A stretch of DNA of 64,000 nucleotides from an uncultured Croceitalea sp. (GCA_947503285.1 CANNDD010000002.1:744001-808000); one strand, 5' to 3'. Numbered from the stretch's first letter, positions 8,405 to 18,018 are shown. Numbers and translations: made by a program. The notes: a model not told the origin generated them from the letters alone.

Positions 8405-9766
8405 TTAACCAAACAATTCCACGACCACTTGTTCGATTTTTGAAGCTAGTTTGACTTGAATTTTGGTCTTCTTTAGCCCAATTTTATTGTTTTTGGAAAC
8501 ATAAATGGTTTGAAAACCCAATTTTTCGGCCTCCAAAATTCGTTGGTCAATTCGCTGTACGGGCCTTATCTCCCCTGCAAGACCAACTTCTGCCGCAAAA
8601 CATGCCCCTTTTTCAATGGCAATATCACTGTTACTTGATAAGATTGCGGCGATTACCGCCAGATCCGTGGCAGGATCATCGATAGAAATTCCCCCTGTAA
8701 TATTTAAAAAGACATCCTTCGCAGCGAGTTTGAATCCCGCGCGCTTTTCCAATACGGCCAACAGCATATTTAAACGTTTGGCATTGAAACCTGTCGCGGA
8801 GCGTTGCGGTGTTCCATACACGGCGGTACTGACCAAGGCCTGAATTTCCAAAAGTAGCGGTCTCATGCCTTCAACAGTTGCGGCGATTGCCGTTCCGCTC
8901 AGGTCTTGGTCATTCTTTGAAATCAATACTTCAGAAGGATTGTTCACCTCACGAAGACCGCTGCCTTGCATTTCATAAATGCCTAATTCTGCCGTGGAGC
9001 CAAATCTGTTTTTTAATGATCGTAGAATGCGATAGACATAATTTCGGTCCCCTTCAAATTGAAGCACGGTATCAACCATATGCTCCAAGATTTTCGGCCC
9101 GGCGATCGTGCCATCTTTAGTGATGTGACCAACTAGAATGACAGGGGTGTTACTTTCTTTGGCGAACTTGATCAGCTCAGCGGTACACTCCCTTATTTGG
9201 GAAATACTACCCGCGGCGGATTCGATGTAATCGGAATGCAATGTTTGAATGGAATCGATGACCACCAGGTCAGGTTCAAGGGCAACGATTTGCTGAAAGA
9301 TGTTCTGGGTTTTGGTTTCGGTAAGGATAAAGCAGTTCTCTGAATTTGGATGGACGCGATCTGCACGCATCTTAATCTGTTTTTGACTTTCTTCTCCAGA
9401 GACATAAAGGGTTTTATAAGATAGCTTCAAAGCGATTTGAAGCAACAAAGTGCTTTTTCCAATTCCGGGTTCGCCCCCTAATAAGGTTAGTGACCCAGGT
9501 ACCAATCCGCCACCTAAGACCCTGTTGAACTCTTGGTCAAGGGTATTTAACCTGATTTCCTTGTCATTTGCAATATCCCTGACCAATAAGGGTTTGGTGG
9601 CTTTTTGCAGGGTTGACGAAGAAGCTTTCCAAGCCTTTTTTTCCTCTTTTTGTACCACTTCCTCAACAACAGTGTTCCATTGTTTGCAAGAGGTACATTG
9701 CCCAATCCATTTTGCATATTGTGCACCACAATTTTGACAGAAATAAGCGGTTTTGGTCTTTGCCAT
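8405..9766 (-). CDS. radA: DNA repair protein RadA
   Basis: A 453-residue RecA-related ATPase that promotes branch migration in recombinational repair. The order is canonical: a four-cysteine zinc finger (C10, C13, C24, C27), the Walker A motif GEPGIGKST (about 98-106), the RadA-specific KNRFG motif (252-256) and a C-terminal Lon-like domain ending IEQVVVELFG. Length and motifs match the family exactly. It is 89 bp downstream of an esterase-like gene on the same strand and 35 bp upstream of the PQQ-dehydrogenase gene; no terminator is obvious on either side. Confidence 0.97.
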   Translation of the reverse strand: MAKTKTAYFCQNCGAQYAKWIGQCTSCKQWNTVVEEVVQKEEKKAWKASSSTLQKATKPLLVRDIANDKEIRLNTLDQEFNRVLGGGLVPGSLTLLGGEPGIGKSTLLLQIALKLSYKTLYVSGEESQKQIKMRADRVHPNSENCFILTETKTQNIFQQIVALEPDLVVIDSIQTLHSDYIESAAGSISQIRECTAELIKFAKESNTPVILVGHITKDGTIAGPKILEHMVDTVLQFEGDRNYVYRILRSLKNRFGSTAELGIYEMQGSGLREVNNPSEVLISKNDQDLSGTAIAATVEGMRPLLLEIQALVSTAVYGTPQRSATGFNAKRLNMLLAVLEKRAGFKLAAKDVFLNITGGISIDDPATDLAVIAAILSSNSDIAIEKGACFAAEVGLAGEIRPVQRIDQRILEAEKLGFQTIYVSKNNKIGLKKTKIQVKLASKIEQVVVELFG

Positions 9767-9855
9767 CTATCCAATCGGAATTTGGCTAAAGATAGTGGAT
9801 TTGGTCGGTAAGATTTATGGGGAATCCTATTTTAAAAGGATCGTACTACGCGATG

Positions 9856-10998
9856 TCAATACCCAAAGTCTGCTTTTAGGGCATCAATTTTGTCCAAGGC
9901 CATGTCTTTTGTCAAAAAGTCGATTTCATTCATTTGAAACGCTTTTTCGAAAGCCTTGTATGCCTTTTTCGGCTCCCCGACCAACTCGAGATATTCCCCT
10001 TCAAAGTAAAAGCCCATCATAGTCTCAGGAAACTGTTTCTTACAAATACTGGACAAAGGCTTTAAGGATTCATAATCCTCTTTTTTCAAGCATCCTGCAT
10101 AGATGGCCATAATATCGTTCAGTTCTACCTCTTTTTTGAAACCAAGTAATTTTTCGATCATACCGTATTTATCCTCTAAATAAGCGATTACGGGTTCGTT
10201 TGAGGTAAGTATTTCTTCTTTATATTCTTTCGGGCTGATCGGCCTGAATAATTTAAATATGTTATCAAAAGACTTACTGATACCATAGGCTGCGATGGAG
10301 ATGTGGTCAGGTTCATCATACTGGTCAAAGAAATAGTGCAGGTTCTCTTTTTGGATCGAGGCAATCGCAGTATTCATTTGAAGTATACGTTGGCGGTCTT
10401 CGGTCGGTTCTTTCTCAAGCACGATATTGTAGAATAGCTCTTGGTCCAAGTCTAATAATCGTGCCGGAACTCGAGCATCCATTTCGGGTGCTAGAACAGG
10501 AGAGATGGATAAGTAGGCATTGAACAACGATTTATTCTTAAAAAGAAAGTAGTTGCCAAAATTAGCCGTAATGTCATAGCCGATGAACATTTTAAAGGGT
10601 GCGATACTATAACTCGTTTCAAGGTATGGAATCAGCTCGGTACCTAAAAATTCATAAAACAGTTGCCCCTTTTCCGTAGGTAGTCCGGTAGTTTGCTCAA
10701 AATCACAATCCTCCCAGCGCAAATCACCTTCATCTTGATGTATTCCGACGATAATGGCTTCGGGCATTCGGTTGTGGGTGCTGTAAAACTTGGCATTGGC
10801 AACAACATTGTCGAAAAGATATTCGGCATCCAAAACCACGATAAGGGGATATTTTTTTTCCTCATCATAGTTTTCAGGAAAATAATACGAAACGTCGCGG
10901 CGCTCTTGAAGCTTGAATGATTCGAAGATCTCTTGTTTGACTTGGCAATTTACCCCCATACTCAATAGGGCAATAAAAAGGAAGATTGGTCTGGTCAT
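9856..10998 (-). CDS. Esterase-D-type alpha/beta hydrolase-fold protein, nucleophile replaced
   Basis: A 380-residue exported protein (N-terminal hydrophobic segment ending near residue 18) with a putative esterase (Esterase D) domain. Supporting segments are YFPENYDEEKKYPLIVVLDAEYLF and AIIVGIHQDEGDLRWEDCDF. At the nucleophile elbow, where active relatives have G-H-S-x-G-G, this protein reads GYDITANFG, so the serine position is Asp142. The histidine region (DEPDHISI, His232) is retained. The C-terminal 100 residues look like TPR-type helices (FYFEGEYLELVGEPKKAYKAFEKAF). It may be a non-catalytic binding protein, or have unusual chemistry. Confidence 0.75.
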   Translation of the reverse strand: MTRPIFLFIALLSMGVNCQVKQEIFESFKLQERRDVSYYFPENYDEEKKYPLIVVLDAEYLFDNVVANAKFYSTHNRMPEAIIVGIHQDEGDLRWEDCDFEQTTGLPTEKGQLFYEFLGTELIPYLETSYSIAPFKMFIGYDITANFGNYFLFKNKSLFNAYLSISPVLAPEMDARVPARLLDLDQELFYNIVLEKEPTEDRQRILQMNTAIASIQKENLHYFFDQYDEPDHISIAAYGISKSFDNIFKLFRPISPKEYKEEILTSNEPVIAYLEDKYGMIEKLLGFKKEVELNDIMAIYAGCLKKEDYESLKPLSSICKKQFPETMMGFYFEGEYLELVGEPKKAYKAFEKAFQMNEIDFLTKDMALDKIDALKADFGY

Positions 10999-11023
10999 TT
11001 GAAAAGATTTTGATAACCAGTTG

Positions 11024-11977
11024 TTATCGATTTCTGTTCAATAACGGTAAGAGTATAAATGATATTGCCCCAAAAAGAACCACCATAAGGGTTTGCGAGA
11101 TCCACATTATCCATCCGAAGGCTTTTCCTGATACCTCAGGAACAGCAAATAAAGACAAGGCCGCGGTAACCGCAATAGGATAGGCCCCGATACCACCATT
11201 GGTCGTTGACATTGCAAATGCACCGGCTATAAAAGCGACCAAAAGCTGCGAGAATGACAGGTCGATTGTTGCGGCAACCGTATATTTAATGACCCAGAAC
11301 ATGGCAATATAACAACCCCAGATGAAAAAGGTATGGAAAATAAAATGCCATTTCTTTTTCATTTTTAAGATGCTTGATACCCCGTCGAGCATCCCGTTTA
11401 AGAAGTTCTTCAATTTTAACCCAAAACCACTATTTGATCTTCTGATTAAAAACACAAAAGTGATAAGGCCAACTATTCCGATTCCTAAAATTACGGCTGA
11501 ACCTAAAAGGCTAACCCCTTTTTCACTTAAAAAATCCAAAATAATATCCGTTTGGAGAAAAAGGGCCAAGGCAATAACCAATAATAGCATTATCAGATCA
11601 ATGACCCTTTCGGTGACTATGGTGCCAAAACCTTTTTCGAAAGGTACCCCCTCATATGTAGTCAAGGCGGTAGCCCGCAAAAATTCACCGGATCTTGGTA
11701 TGCCCAAGTTCGCAAAGTAAGCCATGAGTATTATAAAAATATTATTGCTCAATTTTGGCCTGTACCCTAAAGGATTGAGCATAAAGTTCCAACGAACTGC
11801 CCTTGAGATGTGGCTCAAAATCCCAATACCTATGGATAGTAGAACCCAAAAAGGGCTGGCATTCGAAATATTCGTAATGATTTGCGCGCGATCTTCTTCA
11901 GTAGTGGCGTTGTACGAATACCAGACCAAGAAAAGACCAATTGCAATGGGAATAATGGTTTTAAGAAATTTTTTCAT
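11024..11977 (-). CDS. Lysylphosphatidylglycerol synthase TM-domain/UPF0104 membrane protein
   Basis: A 317-residue polytopic inner-membrane protein with about eight hydrophobic segments, of the flippase-like UPF0104/LPG-synthase transmembrane family. Supporting segments are ISRAVRWNFMLNPLGYRPKLSNNIFIILMAYFANLGIPRSGEFLRA and FAMSTTNGGIGAYPIAV, which carry the conserved RSGE and NGGIGA patterns. It lacks the C-terminal catalytic synthase domain, so it is probably a lipid transporter-like protein rather than an aminoacyl-lipid synthase. I chose the ATG at 11977 over a TTG at 11989. It lies just downstream of panD on the same strand. Confidence 0.85.
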   Translation of the reverse strand: MKKFLKTIIPIAIGLFLVWYSYNATTEEDRAQIITNISNASPFWVLLSIGIGILSHISRAVRWNFMLNPLGYRPKLSNNIFIILMAYFANLGIPRSGEFLRATALTTYEGVPFEKGFGTIVTERVIDLIMLLLVIALALFLQTDIILDFLSEKGVSLLGSAVILGIGIVGLITFVFLIRRSNSGFGLKLKNFLNGMLDGVSSILKMKKKWHFIFHTFFIWGCYIAMFWVIKYTVAATIDLSFSQLLVAFIAGAFAMSTTNGGIGAYPIAVTAALSLFAVPEVSGKAFGWIMWISQTLMVVLFGAISFILLPLLNRNR

Positions 11978-11991
11978 TGAAACACCCAAAA

Positions 11992-12342
11992 CTACCTTAA
12001 TAAGTTGGTTGTTTCATCAGGGAAGACCAAAGCAGGATTGAATTTTTTAGCCTCTTCGATATGCATTTGCGCATAAGTGATCAATATCAGAACGTCACCA
12101 ACGGCGACTTTTCGGGCTGCGGCACCATTTAAGGTCAACTCGCCCGATCCCCGGGGTCCGGGTATGGCATATGTTTCCAATCGCTCACCATTGTTGTTGT
12201 TCACGATTTGGACTTTTTCGCCACGTATGATATTCGCGGCATCCATCAAATCTTCATCAATGGTAATACTGCCGATATAATTTAAATCGGCGCCCGTTAC
12301 TTTTACACGATGTATTTTTGACTTGACAACTTCAATTTGCAT
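11992..12342 (-). CDS. panD: Aspartate 1-decarboxylase proenzyme
   Basis: A 116-residue pyruvoyl-dependent enzyme that makes beta-alanine for pantothenate and CoA. It shows the self-cleavage site in [10 protein letters not shown] (Gly-Ser), the N-terminal [10 protein letters not shown] strand and the [19 protein letters not shown] block. The substrate-loop region [10 protein letters not shown] is also typical. Its length fits the family (115-130 aa). It lies 13 bp downstream of panC on the same strand, forming a pan operon whose product order gives beta-alanine and then pantothenate. Confidence 0.97.
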   Translation of the reverse strand: MQIEVVKSKIHRVKVTGADLNYIGSITIDEDLMDAANIIRGEKVQIVNNNNGERLETYAIPGPRGSGELTLNGAAARKVAVGDVLILITYAQMHIEEAKKFNPALVFPDETTNLLR

Positions 12343-12355
12343 AGGGCAAAATTAC

Positions 12356-13204
12356 TTAATTAAGGGCGATATTGTCAATTAGTCGAATTCCCTCGACGTA
12401 TGCAGCGATAAACGCCCTGTATTTTATGTTTTCCTGTTTGTTTGTCATGGGTGTCAAGGTCTCGATGTCAGCTATCTCAAAATATTCCAATTCGAGCAGC
12501 TCATTCGCATTGAACGCGTTGATTACCCAATTCTTTATAGTACTAGCACTTTTCATGCCAAATTCAGATTTGACAGTTTGTAGGGTTTGGTAGATAAAAC
12601 CCGCCCGTTCTTGGGCTAATTTAGAGAGTCTTTCATTTCGAGAACTTTTGGCCAATCCATTTTGCTCTCGCACTATGGGGCAGCCAATAATTTCACAGGG
12701 AATACCTTCAAGCTCCACCAGCTTTTTGATGATCTGTAATTGTTGAAAATCCTTTTCGCCAAAATACGCCCTTTGCGGATTTACGATATGCAATAACAAT
12801 GATACTATGGTAGCGACCCCATCGAAGTGGCCTGTTCTGAACGCTCCTTCCATGGCCTTTTCAAGACCATTGAAATCAAAAAACCTTGAAACAATACGGT
12901 CATCATAAATATCCGTCTTTGAAGGGGCAAACACCATAAGGTCTTCAGAAACGGTCTCTAAAAAGCGTATATCTTGCTGTAAATTTTCAGGATACTTCTC
13001 AAAGTCTTCTTCATTATCAAATTGCGTAGGGTTTACAAATATGCTCACTACAACAAGGTCATTTTCAGAAACGGCTTTTTTGACCAAAGACAAATGCCCA
13101 TCATGCAAGGCACCCATTGTGGGTACGAAACCTAGGGCCAGGCTTTTGACCTTCTCGCCCTTAAGAAGCGCATTTAAATCGTTTTTTCTAGTAAATACTT
13201 GCAT
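12356..13204 (-). CDS. panC: Pantoate--beta-alanine ligase
   Basis: A 282-residue ATP-dependent ligase that joins pantoate and beta-alanine. The signature LGFVPTMGALHDGHLSLVKKA includes the HxGH-type nucleotide-binding motif. It is followed by VVSIFVNPTQFDNEEDFEKYPR-like residues, FRTGHFDGVATIV, AYFGEKDFQQLQIIKK and the KMSKS-like segment LAKSSRNERLS. Start ATG at 13204. It is the first gene of the panC-panD unit and is divergent from the glycogen-synthase-like gene, with about 100 bp between them. Confidence 0.97.
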   Translation of the reverse strand: MQVFTRKNDLNALLKGEKVKSLALGFVPTMGALHDGHLSLVKKAVSENDLVVVSIFVNPTQFDNEEDFEKYPENLQQDIRFLETVSEDLMVFAPSKTDIYDDRIVSRFFDFNGLEKAMEGAFRTGHFDGVATIVSLLLHIVNPQRAYFGEKDFQQLQIIKKLVELEGIPCEIIGCPIVREQNGLAKSSRNERLSKLAQERAGFIYQTLQTVKSEFGMKSASTIKNWVINAFNANELLELEYFEIADIETLTPMTNKQENIKYRAFIAAYVEGIRLIDNIALN

Positions 13205-13262
13205 GTGTTTTGATAAAGGCGTGCAAAAATACCATAAATACTGGTAATCTACATAAATTTTG

Positions 13263-13270
13263 TACTTTTG
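13263..13270 (+). promoter_or_regulatory. Candidate -7 box upstream of the GT5-like gene
   Basis: TACTTTTG fits the Bacteroidota sigma-A -7 consensus TAnnTTTG and lies 36 bp before the ATG at 13307. No clear TTG was found at the -33 position. Confidence 0.5.
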
Positions 13271-13306
13271 CAGCTACGTTTTTTCGAATAGACAAAAATT
13301 TCGTTT

Positions 13307-14116
13307 ATGACTGGCAAAAAGATATTGTTTGTATCTTCAGAATTAGTACCCTACCTTCCAGAGAATCAAGTTTCCTTAATGTCATACGAGGCCCCAAGAA
13401 TGGTCAATAGCAAAGGCGGTCAGATTCGTATTTTTATGCCGCGTTACGGCAACATCAATGAGCGAAGGCATCAACTTCATGAAGTTATCCGTTTATCTGG
13501 AATGAACTTGGTCATCAATGATATGGATATGCCCTTGATCATAAAAGTCGCTTCGATTCCGAGGGAACGTATACAAGTTTATTTTATTGATAATGAGGAA
13601 TACTTCAAAAGAAAGGGAACGTTCTTTGATAAAGATGGAAACCTTTTTGCCGATAATGATGAGCGGGCCATATTTTTTGCCAAGGGTGTGGTCGAAACGG
13701 TCAAAAAATTAAATTGGTCCCCAGACATTATCCACGTCCATGGTTGGATGGCTTCCCTTTTGCCCTTGTATCTAAGGGAGTACTATGCTGACGAACCGAT
13801 TTTCGCTGATAGTAAGATCGTGACCTCGGTCTATGAAAAAGGCTATGAAGGGGCATTGGATATAAAGATGCAAGAGAAAATAGCCTTTGATGGCATAGAC
13901 CATGCTAAAGTCAGTTCACTGAAAACACCCGAATATAATAATTTGTTAAAGGTTGCAGTAGATTATTCCGATGCGATTATTTTAGCCTCGGAAGCGATTT
14001 CTGATGATTTAACAGAATACATTTCCAAACAGGATAAGCCAGTTTTACCTTATGTTTCATTTCAAGAAGCAGAGGAAGCTTATTCGGATTTCTACAATAC
14101 GGAAGTTTTAAAGTAA
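13307..14116 (+). CDS. Glycogen/starch synthase-like protein, N-terminal (GT5) half only
   Basis: A 269-residue protein corresponding to the N-terminal Rossmann domain of GT5 glycogen synthases: KKILFVSSELVPYLPE at the start, then IRIFMPRYGNINER, NDERAIFFAKGVVE and PDIIHVHGWMASLLPLYLREYY. A full GT5 enzyme is about 480 residues. Here the C-terminal nucleotide-sugar-binding half is absent, and the lysine-glycine-glycine loop near the N-terminus is altered (EAPRMVNSKGGQ). It is therefore unlikely to be a conventional glycogen synthase. The DUF4270 lipoprotein gene starts 5 bp after its stop, so the two are probably cotranscribed. Confidence 0.85.
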   Translation: MTGKKILFVSSELVPYLPENQVSLMSYEAPRMVNSKGGQIRIFMPRYGNINERRHQLHEVIRLSGMNLVINDMDMPLIIKVASIPRERIQVYFIDNEEYFKRKGTFFDKDGNLFADNDERAIFFAKGVVETVKKLNWSPDIIHVHGWMASLLPLYLREYYADEPIFADSKIVTSVYEKGYEGALDIKMQEKIAFDGIDHAKVSSLKTPEYNNLLKVAVDYSDAIILASEAISDDLTEYISKQDKPVLPYVSFQEAEEAYSDFYNTEVLK

Positions 14117-14121
14117 GCCAA

Positions 14122-15990
14122 ATGGGTTTGAAGAAAAGTTTGGTTCCGGCGATAGCCGGAATGTTCGGTCTGGTTTTATTTCTTGGTAGTTGCGAAGAAG
14201 AACTCGATACTTTAGGTGATGGTGTGATTGGCGGGGAACCTTTCGAGACCAATCGTGCCGAATTTGATGTTTTTGCGTTCAATAAGAATGTGGTAGCCGT
14301 TCAAACCAACAGGCTTCCAGTATATCAAGTAGGAACTTACAACGACCCTGTCTACGGTCGAAGGGAAGCACATATTACCAGCCAATTACGATTACCTGTC
14401 AATACGAATACCGGTTCGATTATAAACACCTTTGGAAATCTTTCCCAAGCGCAAGAGGATGGTGCCGAAAATGACGAAAATCCAGACACCATTGATGAGG
14501 AAGAAACGATTACAGAGGTCATTTTATATATGCCTTACCAATTGATACCTAGCACGAACAATGATAGTGATGGCGATAGTGTGATCGATAGTGAAGATTT
14601 GGACCCCGATGATCCAAACAGTGATTCAGATGGTGATGGTGTTACGGATAGCGAAGAACGAAATCAAGGTTCTGACCCCTTGAATGCTGATGAAGATGGT
14701 TCAGAAGAAGATTTTGTCCCGAATACCTTTCCGATTGCTTTTGAGCTTGATTCCATATACGGTTCAGAAAATGCGTTATCACAACCTTTTAACTTTAAGG
14801 TGGAGCGTTCCTCTTTCTTTCTACGGGATTTAGACCCAGAAGCCAATTTTGAGGAGGCTCAAGAGTACTTTAGCAATACCAATATTCCAAGTTTTGTGGA
14901 GGGAGCCCCACTTTTTGAAGGTGAGGTTACTATTAGCAATGAACAATTTGTAATTTTTGAGGAAGATGATCCAGAAACGGAAACGGATGAATCTGAAGTT
15001 GTAGACGAAAGGTTGCCACCAGGCATTAGAGTGCGGTTGGACCCACAATTTTTTCAAGAAAACCTCTTGGATATGGAAGGTTCATTGGAATTACTTAGTC
15101 AGGCCAACTTTGCCAATTTTCTGAGAGGACTTCATTTTTCATTGCAACCTGCAAACGGTGATGTCATGTTGCTCTTAGATCTCTCGCAAGCTACAATAAC
15201 CTTAAACTACGAATTTCAAGACTATATCGATACGAATATATCTGATGATGAATTGGGTTCCGTTGAGACCATAGAACGGGAATTTGTCTTAAACCTGTTG
15301 CGAAATCAGAACAATACAACGTTCGGGAACGCCGTGAATACATTTATAGACGATCCTTTTTCCGCTGAGGTAAGTGATGAATTGGATACTGGTGTGAACG
15401 CCTCACGAATCTACCTCAAAGGCGGTTCTGGGGTATATGCCGAACTGTTCCTTTTTGATGAAGATGAAGATGTGGCAGCTGACATTATCGATGGGATAAG
15501 GGCGAATAACTGGATCATCAATGAGGCGATCCTGTCCTTTTATATCGATGCCGAAAAATTAAATGGACCTGAAGGTTTTGTAGAACCACCAAGACTATAC
15601 TTGTACGACACTGAAACAAATTTACCCCTTATCTCTACAGGCACGGAGAATTCGGTTTCCCAATTGCCGCTCGGACAATTTCTGAATTATGACGGTATTA
15701 TCCAAACTGATGAAGATGGGGATGGAATCAAATACTCCATTCGTATTACAGAACATATCAATGATTTGATTCTAAGGGATGAACCGAATGAAAAACTGGC
15801 GTTGACTTTAACCGCGAACATCGGAATCTTTGCGGTTCTAGATGCCATGGGTGATTCGGGAAATGTTGAAGAATTACCCGTGCTTTCCAATGTTATTCCA
15901 TCAGGTACGGTGTTGTTCGGTAACAATGTGGCTCCAGAGAATGAAGATAAAAAGTTGAAACTGGAGATTTTCTTTACCGAGATTGATTAG
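14122..15990 (+). CDS. DUF4270 lipoprotein with calcium-type repeats
   Basis: A 622-residue lipoprotein (lipobox LGSC, Cys24) of the Bacteroidota DUF4270 family. The family's N-terminal signature is visible around FAFNKNVVAVQTNRLPVYQVGTYNDPVYG. Residues about 148-192 form a D-rich segment (DSDGDSVIDSEDLDPDDPN, then DSDGDGVTDSEE) resembling thrombospondin type-3 or EF-hand-like calcium repeats inserted in the domain. The remainder is predicted beta-rich. The family is surface or periplasmic and uncharacterised; no enzymatic motif was seen. It is tightly coupled to the GT5-like gene upstream. Confidence 0.85.
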   Translation: MGLKKSLVPAIAGMFGLVLFLGSCEEELDTLGDGVIGGEPFETNRAEFDVFAFNKNVVAVQTNRLPVYQVGTYNDPVYGRREAHITSQLRLPVNTNTGSIINTFGNLSQAQEDGAENDENPDTIDEEETITEVILYMPYQLIPSTNNDSDGDSVIDSEDLDPDDPNSDSDGDGVTDSEERNQGSDPLNADEDGSEEDFVPNTFPIAFELDSIYGSENALSQPFNFKVERSSFFLRDLDPEANFEEAQEYFSNTNIPSFVEGAPLFEGEVTISNEQFVIFEEDDPETETDESEVVDERLPPGIRVRLDPQFFQENLLDMEGSLELLSQANFANFLRGLHFSLQPANGDVMLLLDLSQATITLNYEFQDYIDTNISDDELGSVETIEREFVLNLLRNQNNTTFGNAVNTFIDDPFSAEVSDELDTGVNASRIYLKGGSGVYAELFLFDEDEDVAADIIDGIRANNWIINEAILSFYIDAEKLNGPEGFVEPPRLYLYDTETNLPLISTGTENSVSQLPLGQFLNYDGIIQTDEDGDGIKYSIRITEHINDLILRDEPNEKLALTLTANIGIFAVLDAMGDSGNVEELPVLSNVIPSGTVLFGNNVAPENEDKKLKLEIFFTEID

Positions 15991-16118
15991 TACCAGGTCC
16001 ATAAACATACAATTCAGGTTTTTTTTACGTTTATCCATTAATTTGATTCGATTCGTACTGTGATAGTATATTTTTGCGAAATATTATCAAGTTGTGCTTC
16101 AATCTAATACGTTAATTT

Positions 16119-17966
16119 ATGTGTGGAATAGTCGGATATATTGGTCATAGAGACGCTTATCCCGTAATAATAAAAGGTCTTCAAAGACTTGAATACCGCG
16201 GGTATGATAGTGCAGGGATCGTGCTCTTCGATGGGGAGGAAACCCATCTCGCAAAAACGAAGGGTAAAGTAGAAGATCTTAAGAATAAGGTAGAAAAAGC
16301 CATTTCTACCAATGGAAAATTGGGCCTAGGTCATACTAGGTGGGCCACACATGGGGTGCCTAATGATGTCAATTCGCATCCCCATTATTCAAATTCGGGT
16401 GATTTGGTTATCATTCATAATGGAATCATTGAAAACTACGAGTCCATTAAAAAGGCCCTTTTAAAACGGGGTTATGAATTCAGATCTGATACTGATACCG
16501 AGGTGCTTGTAAATTTAATCGAAGAAGTAAAGAAAAAGGAGGGTGTGAAATTGGGTCAGGCAGTTCAAATAGCCCTGAACCAAGTTGTAGGAGCGTATGC
16601 AATCGCTGTTTTTGACAAGAACAAACCTGATGAGATCGTGGTTGCCAAATTGGGTAGTCCTTTGGCGATAGGTATTGGTGAGAATGAATATTTTATCGCT
16701 TCTGATGCTTCTCCTTTTATTGAATTTACCAATAATGCGGTATATCTAGAAGATGAGGAAATGGCCATAATCCGTGTTGGAAAAGAAATCAAACTTCGTA
16801 AAATCAAAGACGATGCGATTGCCTATCCTGATATTTTAGAACTTCAGTTAAATCTTGAGGAGATTGAAAAGGGAGGATATGACCATTTCATGCTTAAAGA
16901 GATTTATGAGCAACCAAGGGCGATATTAGATACCTATCGTGGACGATTATTGGCCGATCAGGGTATAATCAGAATGGCGGGAATCGACCAGCATTTAGGA
17001 AAATTTTTAAATGCAAACCGAATTATCATAGTGGCGTGCGGTACTTCATGGCATGCGGGTCTGGTTGCGGAATATATCTTTGAGGATTTGGCTAGAATTC
17101 CGGTTGAAGTGGAATATGCGTCAGAGTTTAGGTATAGAAATCCGGTTATTACCGATAAAGATGTATTGATTGCCATTTCACAGTCAGGCGAAACTGCCGA
17201 TACCTTGGCAGCCATAAAAATGGCAAAAGAAAAAGGTGCTTTTGTCTTTGGGGTATGTAACGTGGTCGGTTCTTCAATAGCTAGGGAGACCCACGCAGGG
17301 GCATATACGCATGCCGGTCCTGAAATTGGGGTTGCATCCACGAAAGCATTTACGACCCAAATTACGGTGCTTACGTTGATAGCATTGAAGCTTGCCAAAG
17401 AAAAGGGCGTTTTTTCTGAATCAAAGTTCCATGAGTTTTTAACGGAATTGGAGGGTATTCCTGAAAAAGTTGAAAAAGCATTGGAATCCAATGTATTGAT
17501 AGAACAAATCGCTGCCGAATATAAAGACTCTTCAAATTGTCTGTACTTGGGTAGGGGCTATAATTTTCCGGTAGCTTTAGAGGGTGCTTTGAAACTGAAG
17601 GAAATCAGCTATATACATGCCGAAGGCTATCCCGCCGCAGAAATGAAACATGGGCCTATCGCGTTGATTGATGAAGAAATGCCGGTAGTCGTCATCGCAA
17701 CCCGAAAAGGACACTACGAGAAAGTGGTGAGTAATATTCAAGAGATCAAGTCTAGAAGTGGTAAGATCATTGCCATCGTTACCGAAGGTGATGAAACCGT
17801 AAAGGAATTGGCGGATCATGTCGTTGAAGTACCTGAGACTTCTGAACCATTGACCCCTTTATTAACGACCATACCTTTGCAATTGCTCTCATACCACATA
17901 GCCTTAATGCGAAATTGCAATGTGGATCAACCCAGAAACTTGGCAAAGTCAGTTACTGTAGAGTAA
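16119..17966 (+). CDS. glmS: Glutamine--fructose-6-phosphate aminotransferase (isomerizing)
   Basis: A 615-residue enzyme making glucosamine-6-phosphate, the first step toward peptidoglycan and LPS amino sugars. The N-terminal glutaminase starts with the catalytic Cys2 (MCGIVGYIG) and has RLEYRGYDSAG and GHTRWATHG. Two SIS domains follow, with CGTSWHAG, SQSGETADT and ASTKAFTTQ, and the canonical C-terminus LAKSVTVE. It is complete. There is no room for, or sign of, a glmS ribozyme in the 128-bp leader. A strong terminator follows at 17991-18018. Confidence 0.98.
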   Translation: MCGIVGYIGHRDAYPVIIKGLQRLEYRGYDSAGIVLFDGEETHLAKTKGKVEDLKNKVEKAISTNGKLGLGHTRWATHGVPNDVNSHPHYSNSGDLVIIHNGIIENYESIKKALLKRGYEFRSDTDTEVLVNLIEEVKKKEGVKLGQAVQIALNQVVGAYAIAVFDKNKPDEIVVAKLGSPLAIGIGENEYFIASDASPFIEFTNNAVYLEDEEMAIIRVGKEIKLRKIKDDAIAYPDILELQLNLEEIEKGGYDHFMLKEIYEQPRAILDTYRGRLLADQGIIRMAGIDQHLGKFLNANRIIIVACGTSWHAGLVAEYIFEDLARIPVEVEYASEFRYRNPVITDKDVLIAISQSGETADTLAAIKMAKEKGAFVFGVCNVVGSSIARETHAGAYTHAGPEIGVASTKAFTTQITVLTLIALKLAKEKGVFSESKFHEFLTELEGIPEKVEKALESNVLIEQIAAEYKDSSNCLYLGRGYNFPVALEGALKLKEISYIHAEGYPAAEMKHGPIALIDEEMPVVVIATRKGHYEKVVSNIQEIKSRSGKIIAIVTEGDETVKELADHVVEVPETSEPLTPLLTTIPLQLLSYHIALMRNCNVDQPRNLAKSVTVE

Positions 17967-17990
17967 CCTTTAGATTTTATAGAATTTTAG

Positions 17991-18018
17991 AAAAGTCGTC
18001 TTAAATAGACGACTTTTT
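17991..18018 (+). terminator. Rho-independent terminator of glmS
   Basis: The 10-bp stem AAAAGTCGTC/GACGACTTTT (17991-18000 with 18008-18017) has a 7-nt loop and a run of T, 25 bp past the glmS stop. Confidence 0.9.

Noticed and set aside
16000-16118. glmS ribozyme in the glmS leader
   Set aside because: The gap is too short and lacks the conserved core; such ribozymes are mainly known from Gram-positive groups.
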